Shown one piece after another: positions 22,058 through 34,112 of a stretch of DNA of 64,000 nucleotides. Origin of the DNA: Escarpia spicata (Eukaryota; Annelida; Polychaeta; Sabellida; Siboglinidae). The notes under the pieces were generated by a model. It did not search any database and had not been told where the DNA came from. It was given only the letters and a program-made list of their open reading frames with translations. Both the position numbers and the translations under genes were made by a program. The stretch lies in contig OZ023208.1 of the NCBI GenBank assembly GCA_963995525.1, positions 21,357,011 through 21,421,010 of the forward strand. The letters are read 5' to 3'. Numbering within the stretch: position 1 is the stretch's first letter; each line of letters starts with the position of its first letter.

Positions 22058-24130
22058 TGGAAAAATGCAAAACAAAAACAGTGTAATACACTATTTAAAG
22101 AAATATTGTTTTGCTGTCATCTTGTTATAATAATTAAAAACTATTACAGTTATAATGTATTGCTGTATATTGTTTAAAAAATCCTTAGTATGTGTATTTG
22201 GTATTAATGTGATGTGCCAGAATGCATGCAACAAATTTGAAAAGATGTTCAATGAAAAATAGTCACCAAATCATTTGCATTGGCAATGTTTTAAATCCTA
22301 ATCGGCCCTTGTGATATTTATTTTATTCTAACAAATAATCATATTTGTTTAACTCTCATTGATGTGACAGCCATAAACATCCAACCCTGTATTTCGGCGT
22401 ATTGCAATAATCTGCATCCCTCTGTTGTCAATTATCCCATTCGGTTTTACAGAACCTGATCGGCCTATTTTTGTATCCAAACAAAACGTCTAGTCTGGCC
22501 GCCAGACAACAACCGTGCATTGAAGAATACCTGATGTTTTGGTGGTTTGGTTTGGTTTTATTTCCATGGTATGCCACCTAGATACTTACAATTATGTATC
22601 TAAATACATGTTTTTGCAACCGAACATTCAAATGGCATAATCGTTGGCAGTGTATACAAAGCGATACAGATGTAATACAAGATAGCTGCCAAAATCACTT
22701 TTAATTAAGGTGAAAATATAATTAATTTGATGTTATGCAATATATATATACATCAAATGGCTGCGTAAGGCGAAGGTCTGATGGTTCAGAATATGCATGA
22801 TGCAACGCTGGCGTCATTGACGAATTTCAAATATCCAAATTTACCACAAATAAGTGGAAATGTATAGAACCGTAACCGAAATGTCAATGCTATACAACAA
22901 AGGGATAAAAAAGTAAGCCAAGATGGGTGCCAAAATTATTACATGCTGAAAATATGAGCTATCAAACATTCGATGCTATGCCATAGCAATGGACCTTTTA
23001 CGGAGAACCTTGTTCTCTCTCAAGAGGAGTGGCAACGGCTCCCTCTGGTACAATGACCAGGGTAAGTGACTTTGACACTTCATTCTTTAATCAAAAGCCG
23101 TTTGAGACAAAAATATTGAGCAAAATATCCGCGTGCCATATGGCGGATAGTTCTGCTGGTCAGATCTTGGGAGCGGTAATTTTGCAATCGCAACTTTCTG
23201 GTGTTACGCACCTAAAACAATACAATGTCATAATTGCAACTGAAATCACAAGTTTATCGTCAGTGATTTACTCAGAATGTTGTCTCAGTGTGGACGATTC
23301 TACTGAAACCTGTTAAAAAACACAGCATCGCTATATAAAAACCATAATGCGCTCTCATAGGTAAGCGATGGTTTCAGCGAGCGTCAGTCGTAGACAACCG
23401 CGTCACGCACGTGCTGCAATACTCGTTGTATGTTCAAAATGGTGAAGGTCGGAGAGATAGTGAAGTTCACGTTCATTAATCGATCTTAGTCCTAGTCTAA
23501 TGCAGAATTGTCAAATAATATGCTATTGGCTTGTTGCTAGATGTAAGCCTCTTGTGTCAGTGTCTTCTTCATGTTGCCAAGCAACCTAGTTCATGACGCA
23601 GGGGCCGGTATCCCGAAATATTTTAGAGAAACCTTGACATATATGAGGTATTTTGAAAAACGAGATGTTACGTTACACTCGTGAGGTCGTACACGAATCC
23701 CTAAAAGATTGACGCCCAAAATGTAGGCCGTATAAAAGGACAACATTAATATATGTACAAACATGGTTACACTTGCTCGATTATAGTTCAATATTGTTAT
23801 AATGATCAAAATCTGCAAAAAAGAAAAGTGTTTCCGTTAGTTCTAAACGTATTTCGTTGTCAACATCTGAAGATTCTGAATATTCATAACGGCATAGCTT
23901 ATTTAACATAGCGCAATTTGTCGGAAAACTAGCTGTAATCTGCATACATAATTGATGATGTTCTTGCCAACAGTGTTCAAACCATTTAAAAAAAAATGTG
24001 GTTGTAGTTGCAAATTGTTAGTTAACTATTTTAGATGCATTACCCCAACAATGTGCGTTTTTGTTCCCCATTCATAAACTATATCCCATGCAAAAACGAA
24101 CCCCCACGTTTGAACTTCTCATACCCATGT
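22058..24130. other. Intron 2, left part; nothing recognised
   Basis: About 2 kb of AT-rich sequence. A short open frame at 23029-23316 has no recognisable motif. No classified repeat is identified. Confidence 0.5.
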
Positions 24131-24132
24131 CG

Positions 24133-25052
24133 GGGCAAAAGGCCACACCACCAAGGGCTACCACAAAGATGATATTGCTGCTATGGATAGCTTGCGCTTC
24201 TCGATGAGCAATCCTCATCAAACAATACCTGTCCACATGGACAAAGTACTACTTGGGAGGATCTCTGAGAACAGGCACATTGTCATCAGGACAGTACAGG
24301 CGGTTCTCTTTTGCGGCAGGCAATGCACTGCACTGAGAGAAGAACAGGAAGATGTTGCTACCAACGGAAATCCTGGAAATGTCCTCGCGTACCTGAAGGA
24401 TGTATCAAAGTCTGACGATCTACTCAAACAACACGTCGACTCTCCTCGAAAGAAGATTGCAACATATACATGTATGTCGCCTAGATGTTAGAATGAGATT
24501 ATCGATATCACTGGCCAAAAGCAGATACTCGCTGCCATATTAGAGTACGTGAGTGAAGCCCAGTATTTGTCGAGGTATCCGATGAGGTTACATCCCACAA
24601 CCAGGAACAACTGGCGCTTTGTGTCAGGATTGTCAACAAATATAGCAATATCAGGGAGGAATTTATTGATTTTGTATATCTGCAGCGAACGGCAGGCAAA
24701 TAATATCGCCACAGCAATCAAAAAGTCCCTCGATAACTAAATCAGAAGTTGTAGGATCTGCGTGGGCAAGGCTATGATGGGGCCGCTGCCATGTCAAGTA
24801 CAAACGTTGGTGTTCATGGTTTAATACAACAATAAGCACCTCTTGCTGTGTCCACTCACTGCAGCGGTCATTGTCTTAAGCTGGTGGTCAGCTGGTCTTG
24901 CTCTCTGGTAGCAGTACGCAATATGATCGATTCTTTGAAAGAATGCTGCTTATTTTTCAACTAAGGTCCGAAGAGGGAGTTGCTGTTGTTGGATATCATC
25001 GCTCATGACCATCCAGAGAGCAAACGCAAGCAGCCACTCCTGAATAAGACGT
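24133..25052 (+). pseudogene. hAT transposase relic, ZMYM1-like
   Basis: Degenerate frames in order: KGYHKDDIAAMDSLRF, NRHIVIRTVQAVLFCGRQC (the FCGRQ motif near a DUF4371-type region), GNVLAYLKDVSKSDD, AQYLSRYPM, then HCLKLVVSWSC and VRNMIDSLKECCLFFN followed by GPKRELLL (compare the CxxHxLNLV and FFNxSPKRQ blocks of this family). Such genes are domesticated or mobile hAT transposases annotated as zinc finger MYM-type protein 1. There are stops at 24489 and later, and at least one deletion. A LINE tail inserted at 25066 cuts its end. Antisense in intron 2. Confidence 0.72.
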
Positions 25053-25338
25053 AAGATCTATATAGAAGAAGAAGAAGAAGAATTTTCTTTTATTTGACCC
25101 AGACATTTCAAATAATACATACAATACATCCATGTAAAAAATTTTTTTTTTTACAAATATATAACCTTTTGGTAAACATGGTATAATGTATAATAAATAA
25201 CGAAAAGTAGGGTCAGGAGACTCCTCTAAGACTATGGTAGTCGCTATCGAGGAGCCACCTTTTCCAATAAAACTTTAACTGAATCAATAGATCACCTAAT
25301 AAAATTCTTCCAGAAAAAGAAGAAGAAGATCTATATAG
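25053..25338 (-). mobile_element. Truncated LINE 3' end with 13-bp target-site duplication
   Basis: AAGATCTATATAG at 25053-25065 is repeated exactly at 25326-25338 and brackets 260 bases. Read leftwards, the insert contains a GGTGGCTCC box and AAATAAAA, and ends in (CTT)n (25081-25066). This ending resembles that of the LINE at 48195-49860, so it is probably a short 5'-truncated copy of a related family or a SINE using it. Confidence 0.8.
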
Positions 25339-25590
25339 TTTCACAATACCCGATATATGTCAAAATTCTCACCTTTTTTGGGGTAAATCAGTGTTCGGAA
25401 GGTAAAACGGACTTGGACTTGGCAAAATGAAGTAAACGCTCACACAATAATACTTAACCTTTTTAAAATAGTACTATCATGACTGTCAACTATACCAAGG
25501 CATCCAGCCAGGTGACGGGCATTTTTCCTCTTACAAATAAACGTATTCGCAATGGGCTAAACCGGTAGAGGAAACAGCTTAAAAACCTAC

Positions 25591-25758
25591 CTATCTGGCA
25601 GGCCGTCCCGTTCCACGGATAACCACTTGGAAGTCCGTCTTTGCATTGTCCGTCGTTGATGCATTCACCACTGACTGGGTTGCAGCCTTTGGTACATCTG
25701 CATGGAAACACACACGACCCTTGACTGGCCGACGAGCGAGCAAATCGACACCCCGCGC
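25591..25758 (-). CDS. Receptor gene exon 2: EGF-like module
   Basis: Acceptor TTGTTGCAG before 25758, donor ATAG/GTAGGT after 25591. The exon is 168 nt, phase 1 at both ends. It encodes AGCRFARSSASQGSC, FPCRCTKGCNPVSGECINDG, QCKDG and YPWNGTACQI. The C-x-C-x3-C-x-P-x-x-G-x-C spacing and the closing W-x-G-x-x-C-Q-I are EGF-like. Exon 1 supplies the first base of the opening Gly. The domain follows the signal peptide and precedes the fucolectin-like domain. Confidence 0.75.
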   Translation of the reverse strand, partial: ARGVDLLARRPVKGRVCFHADVPKAATQSVVNASTTDNAKTDFQVVIRGTGRPAR

Positions 25759-25759
25759 C

Positions 25760-26640
25760 TGCAACAATGCAATTAATGAGATTACTTCAAAGAAAAAACA
25801 CAATGTGCTGTTCGGAACAAGTAAAGGCTGCAATGAAATATTTATGTTTTATTATTTGTTGCCTTGTAAATTTATACGTGTCACGGACGGATAACAACAA
25901 GTACTATAATTCTTTGTCATTCTTTTGTGTTGCATTTGTTCATTAAAAGGTAAGATCAAGAAGTATGTTGCAACAAAATTAGAGTGGTATATAGGACCCA
26001 ACAATATATTACATTACATGTATTTTATTTATTTATCACTTCCATTCACTGTATTCCGTTGTTTATATACTGTAGATTTGCTCATTGAAAGATTATACCA
26101 GGAAGTATGTTGCAACAAATACGTTTTACTGTGGTGTAAAACCTAATAATACTTTACATGTGTTTTATTTATCTAATTATTTATTACATTCGTATACTTC
26201 ATTCCATTGCATAGATACTCTAGAGAGGCATACAGTTATGCTTAAGGTTTTTGTTCTGCGTTTGCCAGTGGATACATTCCTGCTGAAAAAATCCGTCACG
26301 TCCATAGATATAAATACAACACGCTAGTTGAACAAGATCGCTAAGCCGCTATCAGTTGACAAATGATACAGTGGCGGCTGCATGGGCCAGTGACAGCCAT
26401 GCTGCCGTTACGGCAATAAGTCACTGCACTCCCAATGCCTATACAGCACAGCACCAAGTTTTCATCATAATATATCATGCTAACTATTAATTGACTTCAG
26501 TTAGTCAATGTTGATAATGTACATTGGGTTCAGAGAGTTGCCTCATTAATACGCCCGTGTCTGTGACATTTCAATAGGCCTGTAATTGGTACAGAGCCAC
26601 TCACTGTCTGAGGGATGAGTCTTTTTTAGATTACCGAGTA
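25760..26640. other. Intron 1, right part; contains a short duplicated piece
   Basis: Mostly AT-rich. About 60 bases at 26238-26300 resemble 46335-46395, next to the block at 28222-28395, which suggests that 26300-28222 is an insertion within the 5' duplication. Confidence 0.45.
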
Positions 26641-26644
26641 GTAG

Positions 26645-27297
26645 TGGAGAGTGAGGGCAAACTGCTTGATTTGTTGGTTGTACTTTCTATTCCTTGTCGA
26701 TCCTCGGCTGTTGGAGAGTTGGTTGTGAAAGATGTGTTGGGCCATCCCACCAAAGTTATTTCGTAGCAATGCCAGCTCATCTTCTTCAAGTAGCTTCTGT
26801 TCTCCAATGGATTTGAGAAGGTCTCATTTTGTTTATCTTTTGCTGCTTCCGCCTAAAAACTTCTGAGTCAAGGTCTTTATTTTCCTCTTTAATTCTGGCG
26901 TTTTCTGAACCATCTTTGAAGATAATGGCTGGTCTCGCGAGATGTAACTGTGTTCTATATTTAATCTCCTCGCTACTTTGGTTGGACTTGGAACACCTGA
27001 TCTTCCACAACAGTACTCATGTGACTACTGCCTCCAGAAGCTTGAGCAGGGTGCTTTATAGCTTTTCTGGGTTGGCGTACGCTTAGGTTGCAGGTGGAAA
27101 GGGAAATTGAAAATGGAGGGAACTGCCGAATCATGGAGGCTTCTTCCGATCTTGTTGGGACGAACCACAAAACAGTTCACTTCAAAATTATCACTACAAA
27201 GGAAGCTGTTCGTTGTTGGTGTCCAGTCTTTTTTCCTGATTGCTTCAACCCACGCAGCTCGGCATTCTCGCCTTTTCTTTTCATCTGGGAATCTGCA
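26645..27297 (-). pseudogene. P-element-like transposase relic with THAP domain
   Basis: Read leftwards from a splice-like CTGCAG near 27290, one frame gives a THAP C-terminal part: RFPDEKKRRECRAAWVEAI, KKDWTPTTNSFLCSDNFEVN, then the hallmark AVPSIFNFP (about 27110). After a stop at about 27025 it continues SHEYCCGRS, KMVQKTPELKRKIKTLTQK, and then (26820-26650) LLEEDELALLRNNFGGMAQ, KYNQQIKQFALTLHYYS. The last block matches the conserved region after the coiled coil in THAP9/P-element transposases. The first THAP exon with the C-x-x-C pair is absent, as are the catalytic domains. At least three stops are present. Confidence 0.78.
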
Positions 27298-27322
27298 GAT
27301 CCATTATAAGTAATTATTAGTC

Positions 27323-27381
27323 ATAATATATTATCCCATTAAGCCTTTAGATAATATATTATCCCATTAAGCCTTTAGATT
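27323..27381. repeat. Perfect 28-bp tandem duplication
   Basis: A unit beginning ATAATATATTATCCCATTAA and ending GCCTTTAG occurs twice in direct succession. Confidence 0.9.
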
Positions 27382-27384
27382 AAT

Positions 27385-28220
27385 ACAAAACGTGTCGACC
27401 ATGCTAGGACTCTGCACAATAATATTATTAAATAACGTTTTGGTATATACGGTAATTCAACCAACTTAAGTTATATTTTGTCAATTTGCACATGATTGTA
27501 ATGTTTTTAAAACTGTTAATTTTCTAAATTAATGACAATGAGGCATGTTTGTGCAGACTATTATCTAAGCTATATTGTATAATTGAGGATTCTCACATGT
27601 GGAAAGAGATGTCAGATCCTGTCTTCTGTCGGTTGGTACAGCTGTAAGCTAAACAGGAAATAACCATATTTGCTGTTTCACAATAACTATTGTAACCAGC
27701 AAGCCTATAAATGCTGTCGAAAGTTAAAAACAGAAACAGATTGCTCACGCCAGTGTGATCCACTCAACTGTTCACCGTTTAGGATCATATAACTGGGTTA
27801 AACTCATTTCCAGGTCACAACCCTTCCCCAAATGACTAAGCAGGAGGCTACAGCCTACCCCATTAATTAATCATCAGTCACTTTGTCAAGGAAGCACTAT
27901 GACAAATCTCCAGATCACTACCCCCAACCAACCCAAATCGCTAAGCTGGTGGCTGCGCTGGCCTACCCCATTAATTAGTCATGATATATCTGATCTAGGG
28001 AGCACTGTAACACATATCCAAGTTAAAATGTCCAATGCCAGACATTTATTTCATGTTATATACATTGTCAAACAATGCTATGCTGTACGCCATGCCAGTG
28101 GATGCAACAGTTCCTGCCGTACAGTTGGATGGCAGCCAGCGGTCCACGGCAGCGTCACTGCAGCGAGCCAGCTTATCGCTCTAGTCTATAGGGGAATGAT
28201 TAATGATGTAACTCTATGGC
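27385..28220. other. Intron 1 sequence, nothing recognised
   Basis: Two similar CAACCC..AACCCAAATCGCTAAGC-like stretches around 27820 and 27925 suggest an old local duplication. No gene. Confidence 0.4.
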
Positions 28221-28462
28221 CACGTCACACTATCCGTGCAGGTCGTCGTCAATGCCGCCCGCTGCCGGCGAGATGGCAATCGCTATTACTTCTAGCGACT
28301 GGCATTTACATAAAAAGCCTCCGCCATGGTGTTGTACTTTGCGTATAAACGCACACTCATACCACAGCCGCTGTGACCGACCTCAGTGGTAGTGTTACTA
28401 TCTACACACGAGACCCTTTTCTATTGATTCATTCAACCGAACCTTTCGCAAAGGCACAATTA

Positions 28463-28466
<4 letters not shown>

Positions 28467-28520
<54 letters not shown>

Positions 28521-28532
28521 CGTGCGTGCGTG
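28467..28532. repeat. (TG)n/(CGTG)n microsatellite
   Basis: About 25 TG units followed by four TGCG units. The homologous tract in copy 2 lies at 50381-50745 and is much longer. Confidence 0.95.
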
Positions 28533-29006
28533 AAAATAATAGTACATCATGCCACCCATCGGTTCACAACGATCAAACCATTCTCTTGATGATGAAAATA
28601 TGTCGACATTCTCGTGTTTGAACCAGGTTTTTGAAAGCAAGCCTGATTAAAACAACTTTGGACAGTTAAGTTGCTAGAATATATGTGGGTGAAATTTTAC
28701 AACATGTGATAAAAACGATCTGTATTTTATGATAATAGCTATCCATTTTTAACTTCAACCCTGAGTGTTGGGTATTTAAATTGAGAACACCCTAGAGTGT
28801 TTCAACCTACATTACCGAACACTACCGTAGTGTTTTCTATGGTAAGTGTTTTCAACTTATGCAACCGGGCAGGAAGTAATACATCAGTGAATTCGAAACT
28901 TCGGCAATATTCATAGTACAGGTCTATGTGCTCAACGGACCAGAAAGTAAAATACGATTACACTACCTGACAAGTGCATCCATTATTTCACCGGTATATA
29001 TCTCAC

Positions 29007-29058
29007 CTACAATGCCTTGAACTGTCAATACTATTATCAGCAACTTCGTCAGCGTCAT
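29007..29058 (-). CDS. Receptor gene exon 1: signal peptide
   Basis: ATG at 29058, donor GTAG/GTGAGATA after 29007; 52 nt, leaving in phase 1 as exon 2 requires. It encodes MTLTKLLIIVLTVQGIV, a basic residue followed by a hydrophobic core and small residues, fitting a cleavable signal peptide. Cleavage is likely near the junction with exon 2 (GAGC). A duplicate in copy 2 (51394-51334) keeps the frame and the donor and has three extra N-terminal codons. I chose this start because it is the first in-frame ATG before the hydrophobic core. Confidence 0.7.
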
Positions 29059-29398
29059 GGCTCTCGTTTATGCTACGGGGACGACCTACTTCGGGGTTTG
29101 TAACATAGCGTGAAATGGGTTCACGTGTTGTCACAGAAGCTGCATTCAGGATGGTGCACATCAGTCGACTGGAGTAATCATTTAGCCGGCCCCAATGGCT
29201 GACTCAGCATTTCCGTCGCTCAGTGTTATCAGTCGCTGCTTACAGTAGCTTAACCCATGTTTACACAGCGAACCAGGAAGAAATATACGGTTAATTCATA
29301 AGCATACTAACACAGATATATTGAACGCAACACACTACTTTATTTACCACGCAGTGAACTTGTCATACTAACATAGCGTAATTGATTAGAGTAATTAT

Positions 29399-29660
29399 TT
29401 ACTGCTGTATAGGCACGTGTAAAACGCTGCGGCCCATGCGCTCGTACAAGGACGGTGGACTTATATTACCTAGATAATTCCAGAGTTTATCACGAACATA
29501 ATAATGTGTAAACTTATGTACTTTTCTGGTCGCATGGACAGATTCATACATACTAAAAAGCTGGTGTACATTATTTAGCAACTGATTATTATCAGCCTTA
29601 AACATAACTATAACAGTTCTTAACTACACGATATCAGGTAAGTAAGAACGTGTAGATTAT
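29399..29660 (-). pseudogene. LINE ORF2 C-terminal fragment
   Basis: The frame reads MFKADNNQLLNNVHQLFSMY, THYYVRDKLWNYLG, the conserved end of RT-bearing LINE ORF2s in the Jockey/CR1 group (region before the KLWN/TLWN motif). It is part of the duplicated block: 51735-51830 is the homologue, there followed by RT thumb residues to 51990. Here it is cut by the CR1 piece at 29670. Confidence 0.6.
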
Positions 29661-29667
29661 AAAATAA

Positions 29668-29970
29668 CATTTAACAAGACAAGACAAGATTTAACAAGAT
29701 TGCCATCCAGAGAATTAACTCTAGATGGCAGGCGGAGAAGGAAGCCCTTTGGCTTATCAACAGTCCAACCCTTTTATCTACGTGTATCCCGCCCTTGTGA
29801 GGTATGTGTCGATTATATTTTCAAACATATTCACACTACTAGCACCCACACAATCAGTAGATAATCTGTTTTAAGATAGTCCAGCATTCTGTTGCTGTCT
29901 TATTCTTCAGTGTGTTATTCCAGTCTATCTTTACTAAAAATGTCCTCATGTCCTTATATCTTCCTTTGTA
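29668..29970 (-). mobile_element. Internally deleted CR1 copy
   Basis: Tail repeat (AACAAGATTT) and 3' UTR at 29668-29870 match the 3' end of the intact CR1 (7917-8112). After about 29870 the sequence matches 10000-10097 of the same element, in the endonuclease-RT linker of ORF2. About 1.9 kb covering the whole RT is missing between the two parts. Confidence 0.85.
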
Positions 29971-29971
29971 C

Positions 29972-30978
29972 ATATAGTTGTTTTGAGTGAACGTACGGGC
30001 AAAACGATTCCCGGAAAGTCGCCTTGAAAACAATGAACATTTGAGATGATGTGCCGTTGCTATGCCGTCGACCCATCAGAAACAAACAAGATTGCACAAA
30101 ACTGCACAACAGCGCGCAATAAAATACATTTCTGTACGGCCCGCTGATCAATATATAAACATTGACTTTCTTTCCAAATATAATAGTCTGTAACAAAAAC
30201 AAAGCGGCAAGTTTTTTGAGTTCACGAGCTTTTCTGATTATGACGCTGAAACAGCTACGTCAAACATAATTGTGACGTTGGACACAATGACGTCAGGCTT
30301 TGGCTATATCGATTGTTTGCAAAACAAACGAAATCTCAGCAAGAGAGGTGATCATATAAAGCATTTTATTCACATATACACAAACAAATCTGCATTTTAT
30401 TTAATTGGATCTAAAAGAAAATAGACATCTATAAAAAATACGCAGAAAACGAAATTTCACAAAAAAATTTACCAAAATTTATTATTTCCGTAGCCTGTGC
30501 CCCATTTACGCGTGAGCGCCCGTGAAAATGATTGTGTTTAAGCTACTCCATAGCTTACCATTATTTACATATGCGTCATTTGACATATTTCACTAACATC
30601 GTGGGTAATTTAATTAATGTTTTATGTCGCTTGACGCCTTGCACGTAGCTCGGTGGCAACATATTCAAAGGGAGCATTTCGTGTTTTATTGATATTTAAG
30701 ATTTCTTTATTTAAAAAGTGCTCAAATGTATAGTCTGGCTGCCGTCAGATTTGGACTCAGCGCCTAAAAATCATTCAGAATCAATGAAATAACGAACTTT
30801 ATATTATAAAAGCAAGGTATACCTACGTGAATCCCTGACTACGTACGCAACTACAGGAGTGGTCTTTGATACAGATATTTCGGATATTTGAAAAAATACG
30901 GCCGTAGTTAACGAATACATTATTTTGACAAACAACCTAGTAAATTTGTATTTTGTACTTTGTATCATGCAATTATGT
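29972..30978. other. Intergenic, nothing recognised
   Basis: AT-rich sequence without supported features upstream of exon 1. Confidence 0.5.
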
Positions 30979-30980
30979 TA

Positions 30981-31169
<189 letters not shown>

Positions 31170-31171
31170 TG

Positions 31172-31635
31172 TGAGGGCATTTCCACAGTGACTCGCGTTA
31201 CAGTTTTGTCTATTTTAGAAATTATACTAGTCCCCTAGCAACGACAACAGTGCTTTCAGGCTTACGCCTGCAGCTCATGTCAACACAAAACTAAAAACAA
31301 TGCACACACAATTTGTTCAACTGTATGAATCCATTTTGTCCATAGGCTGCCAATATCAATAGAAGGTAAATACTGTACACAGTAATAAACTTTCTACTAA
31401 CAGGCCTTTCGTCAAGACGCTCTATCCCAGTATCGCCCTGGAGCCCAGCCAGGGTGAAGACCTACATTTTCAATTGCACCGCACAAACGTCTTGAAACTC
31501 ATCCACCCCATCCTAATACCATTGAAACAACTATTACTAAACGTTAAAACAGCAGCCTATACAATCTGGATTTCCAGTATATATTCTCACAATGATGTAA
31601 GTACAAACAAAGGACAACATGCAACAAAGCATATA
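31172..31635. other. Intergenic, nothing recognised
   Basis: No supported gene or repeat. Confidence 0.5.
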
Positions 31636-31639
31636 GAGT

Positions 31640-32325
31640 AAATTTCCTGACATCCAGCACAAGAAGTGGGGATCGGCCAGCGTGAGATGGTGCGCATGTT
31701 TGCCATGCTCAACATCAAGGGTGATCTTCACCATCGGACATACCACAGGATCAACCGCCAGATTCTGAGCTAGTTGCTTCATGGTCCAGCGTACTACGTC
31801 ACATTCCATTGTGCACAAGATGTACGAAGGCATCCACGGCCATACTGCCAGACCACGTGACATCATCGTCAGCTACGATGGGACATGGGGGGTCATGGAA
31901 ACCGAAGGTGCCAAGATTTTGTAGAGATGGTTAGAAGAAATTGGAGGATTCTGTTACCCTGGCCTGGTGGGTGATGGAGATTCAGCAGTGGTGGATGCTC
32001 TGACAACAGCCTCGCCATACCCTGTTACAAAAGAAGAATGTATCAATCACATTACAAAAAGGATGTACAATGGCCTGGAAAAGATCGTGCTACTGGCATG
32101 GAGTTGCAGACCTCCAACGCCAACGAGAGCCTGCACGCGACAGTTTGGAGGAGGGCACCGAAGGCAAAGTACTGCGGAAAAAAAGACAACAGAAATTGCT
32201 GTTGCCCTGGCAGTGATGTCCTACAACAAGGGAGCTGGTGCACTGTCAGATGCTGTCAGCAGTCTTGGTGTGTCGCCTGGCAAGACCTTGTTGCACGTTG
32301 CTGCTCAGCTCGATGCGATCTGACT
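31640..32325 (+). pseudogene. Mutator-like (MULE) transposase relic
   Basis: Pieces in order over three frames: GIGQREMVRMFAML and HHRTYHRINRQI (31672-31770); VSYDGTWGVMETEGAKIL with the first catalytic Asp, then VGDGDSAVVDALTTASPYP with the second, and VTKEECINHITKRMYNGLEK (31870-32086); after a frameshift, SNANESLHATVWRRAPK and TEIAVALAVMSYNKGAGAL (32110-32250). YDGTW, GDGDS, KEECxNHxxKR and NESxxxxxW are the marks of the Mutator-like transposase family of invertebrates. The segment between YDGTW and MET is too short, so an internal deletion has occurred. There is also a TAG at about 31922. Confidence 0.78.
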
Positions 32326-32329
32326 CGGT

Positions 32330-34108
32330 CGCACATGCTGAAACCAAGACATCACGGAAGAGAAAGACCATGGAGAAAGTGCAACACAATGTCAAGCTGG
32401 TGGCATTCGAGGGAGTCCTCTATGGTGCAGGAGGGCACTGAATGAGAGAAAGCACTGAGTGAGAGGACTCAGTGCGAGACTGTTTGAACTTGATTTTGTA
32501 TGTTTTTGTTCACGTGTGAGAATTTTGATGAATGCCGCATACTCCATGTTATCATAAAGTATTATTATTTCACATTTTATCACTAATGTATATTTAAAAA
32601 ATACATTTACAGTCTCTTTATTGAGTCTATATATACTTCTTTGTGGCTAAAGGGCCACACAAGTGCAATATTATAGTCAGTATTGATGACTGTATCTTAA
32701 TATTCCGTTTTTGTCATTTTTCTCCAAACAACATTTTCACGGTTTTTTAAGATTTGTGGAAGGTCCCCCGAAAAAAATTACAAAGATAAGACGCTGACAT
32801 TTTTGCTGCACATGGATGCATTATAGTTCAGTGATTTTGAACCAAATCATAAGTATCTAAGAGACCACATGATGGGGGTAATTAAAAAAATATAAGTTAA
32901 AAAAACAATTAACTTTCCTTTTTTAATCAGAATATAACTTTTTGTTCTTCCAAACTACTTCATTTTCATGGGACTTTCCACAAAATCACACCTATCAGCA
33001 ATTCTAGGATTTTCCGTTTACCATGGTTACGGTTATGCAAATTGCATATTATCTCGTAACCTTATTTTTATACAAACATTATACCCTGCAAATTTTGTCA
33101 AGATACAATGAATCGTTTTTGAGATATGACATACACCCATTTCACGAGGAGCCTGTATCAGCTAATAAAATATGATGATTTGTTCAATGAATCACTTGCG
33201 AGAGGGTTTTCATACATTGATTGTGAGCTAAATACACATGTCTTAGTTAAATATGTTTTGCATTTATGTGCATTGTTCATATTAGAGCAACATGACATGT
33301 TTAGTTGTCGTAATGACTATTCTAGTCAGATGCAAAGACACTACGTTGTGACATTTCCTAAGCAAATTTCAATTTCTGATCCACAAAAAAATAATGTGGT
33401 GTAGAACATATTGGTATGTAGCTTTACTACGCATAAGACACTCATATAGCACACGTGATGTGCTCAACGTCCTTCCGTGCTTCCTTCACACACAAAACGT
33501 GGCTATTAATGTGACACGATTGGGTACCTCAAATTTAAAAGTTGAAATAATATTTCAGTTTTTTAATTCGAGGTATACTCAATGTGAATTATATTATATA
33601 AAGTAATTCTGTATAGATTAATAATTAAGACCTGTAGTCAAGTTATGGTTCACTTGATATGGACATTGTGATGCAAACATACAATTAACAGACTTTATGT
33701 AATTAAGTAATACATATTTAGCTCACCATTTATGCCTAATATCCCTCTCGCTGGTGATTTATTGAATAAAGCTTGATTTGTATGATTTCAGTGCACATTA
33801 AACCAACTACATGCAAATGTACGCTAATTAAGGTTGTGGGATCTACTCATTGCAGAGAATAATTCCACAACATGCTATTGGTGTAGATTGATTAGTTCTC
33901 GAGCTATTAACTAGTGAAACCATGCATTATTGTATTTATGTTAAAGTTATTAATATTTCACACAAGTCAATATCATAGCAGTTTGCTCCATATGGATGTG
34001 TATGTTGCTATACATTGGGGTTATACGAATACAACACAATATCCAAGCAATTATTGTATAAATTATCCCATCAATTAGCAAATACTAACAGTAATCTTTT
34101 CTGTTAGA
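32330..34108. other. Intergenic, nothing recognised
   Basis: AT-rich. Short frames at 33126-33404 and 33394-33606 carry no motif that I know. Confidence 0.5.
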
Positions 34109-34112
34109 GAAG

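Larger units (their letters stand above)
28222..29660. repeat. Segmental duplication carrying the receptor 5' end, copy 1
   Basis: 28222-28395 matches 46376-46565, and 28396-29655 matches 50036-51840, in the same orientation. The block includes the first coding exon, about 1 kb of 5' flank and a LINE C-terminal fragment. Copy 2 is interrupted by the TIR element at 46572-50030. Confidence 0.85.
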
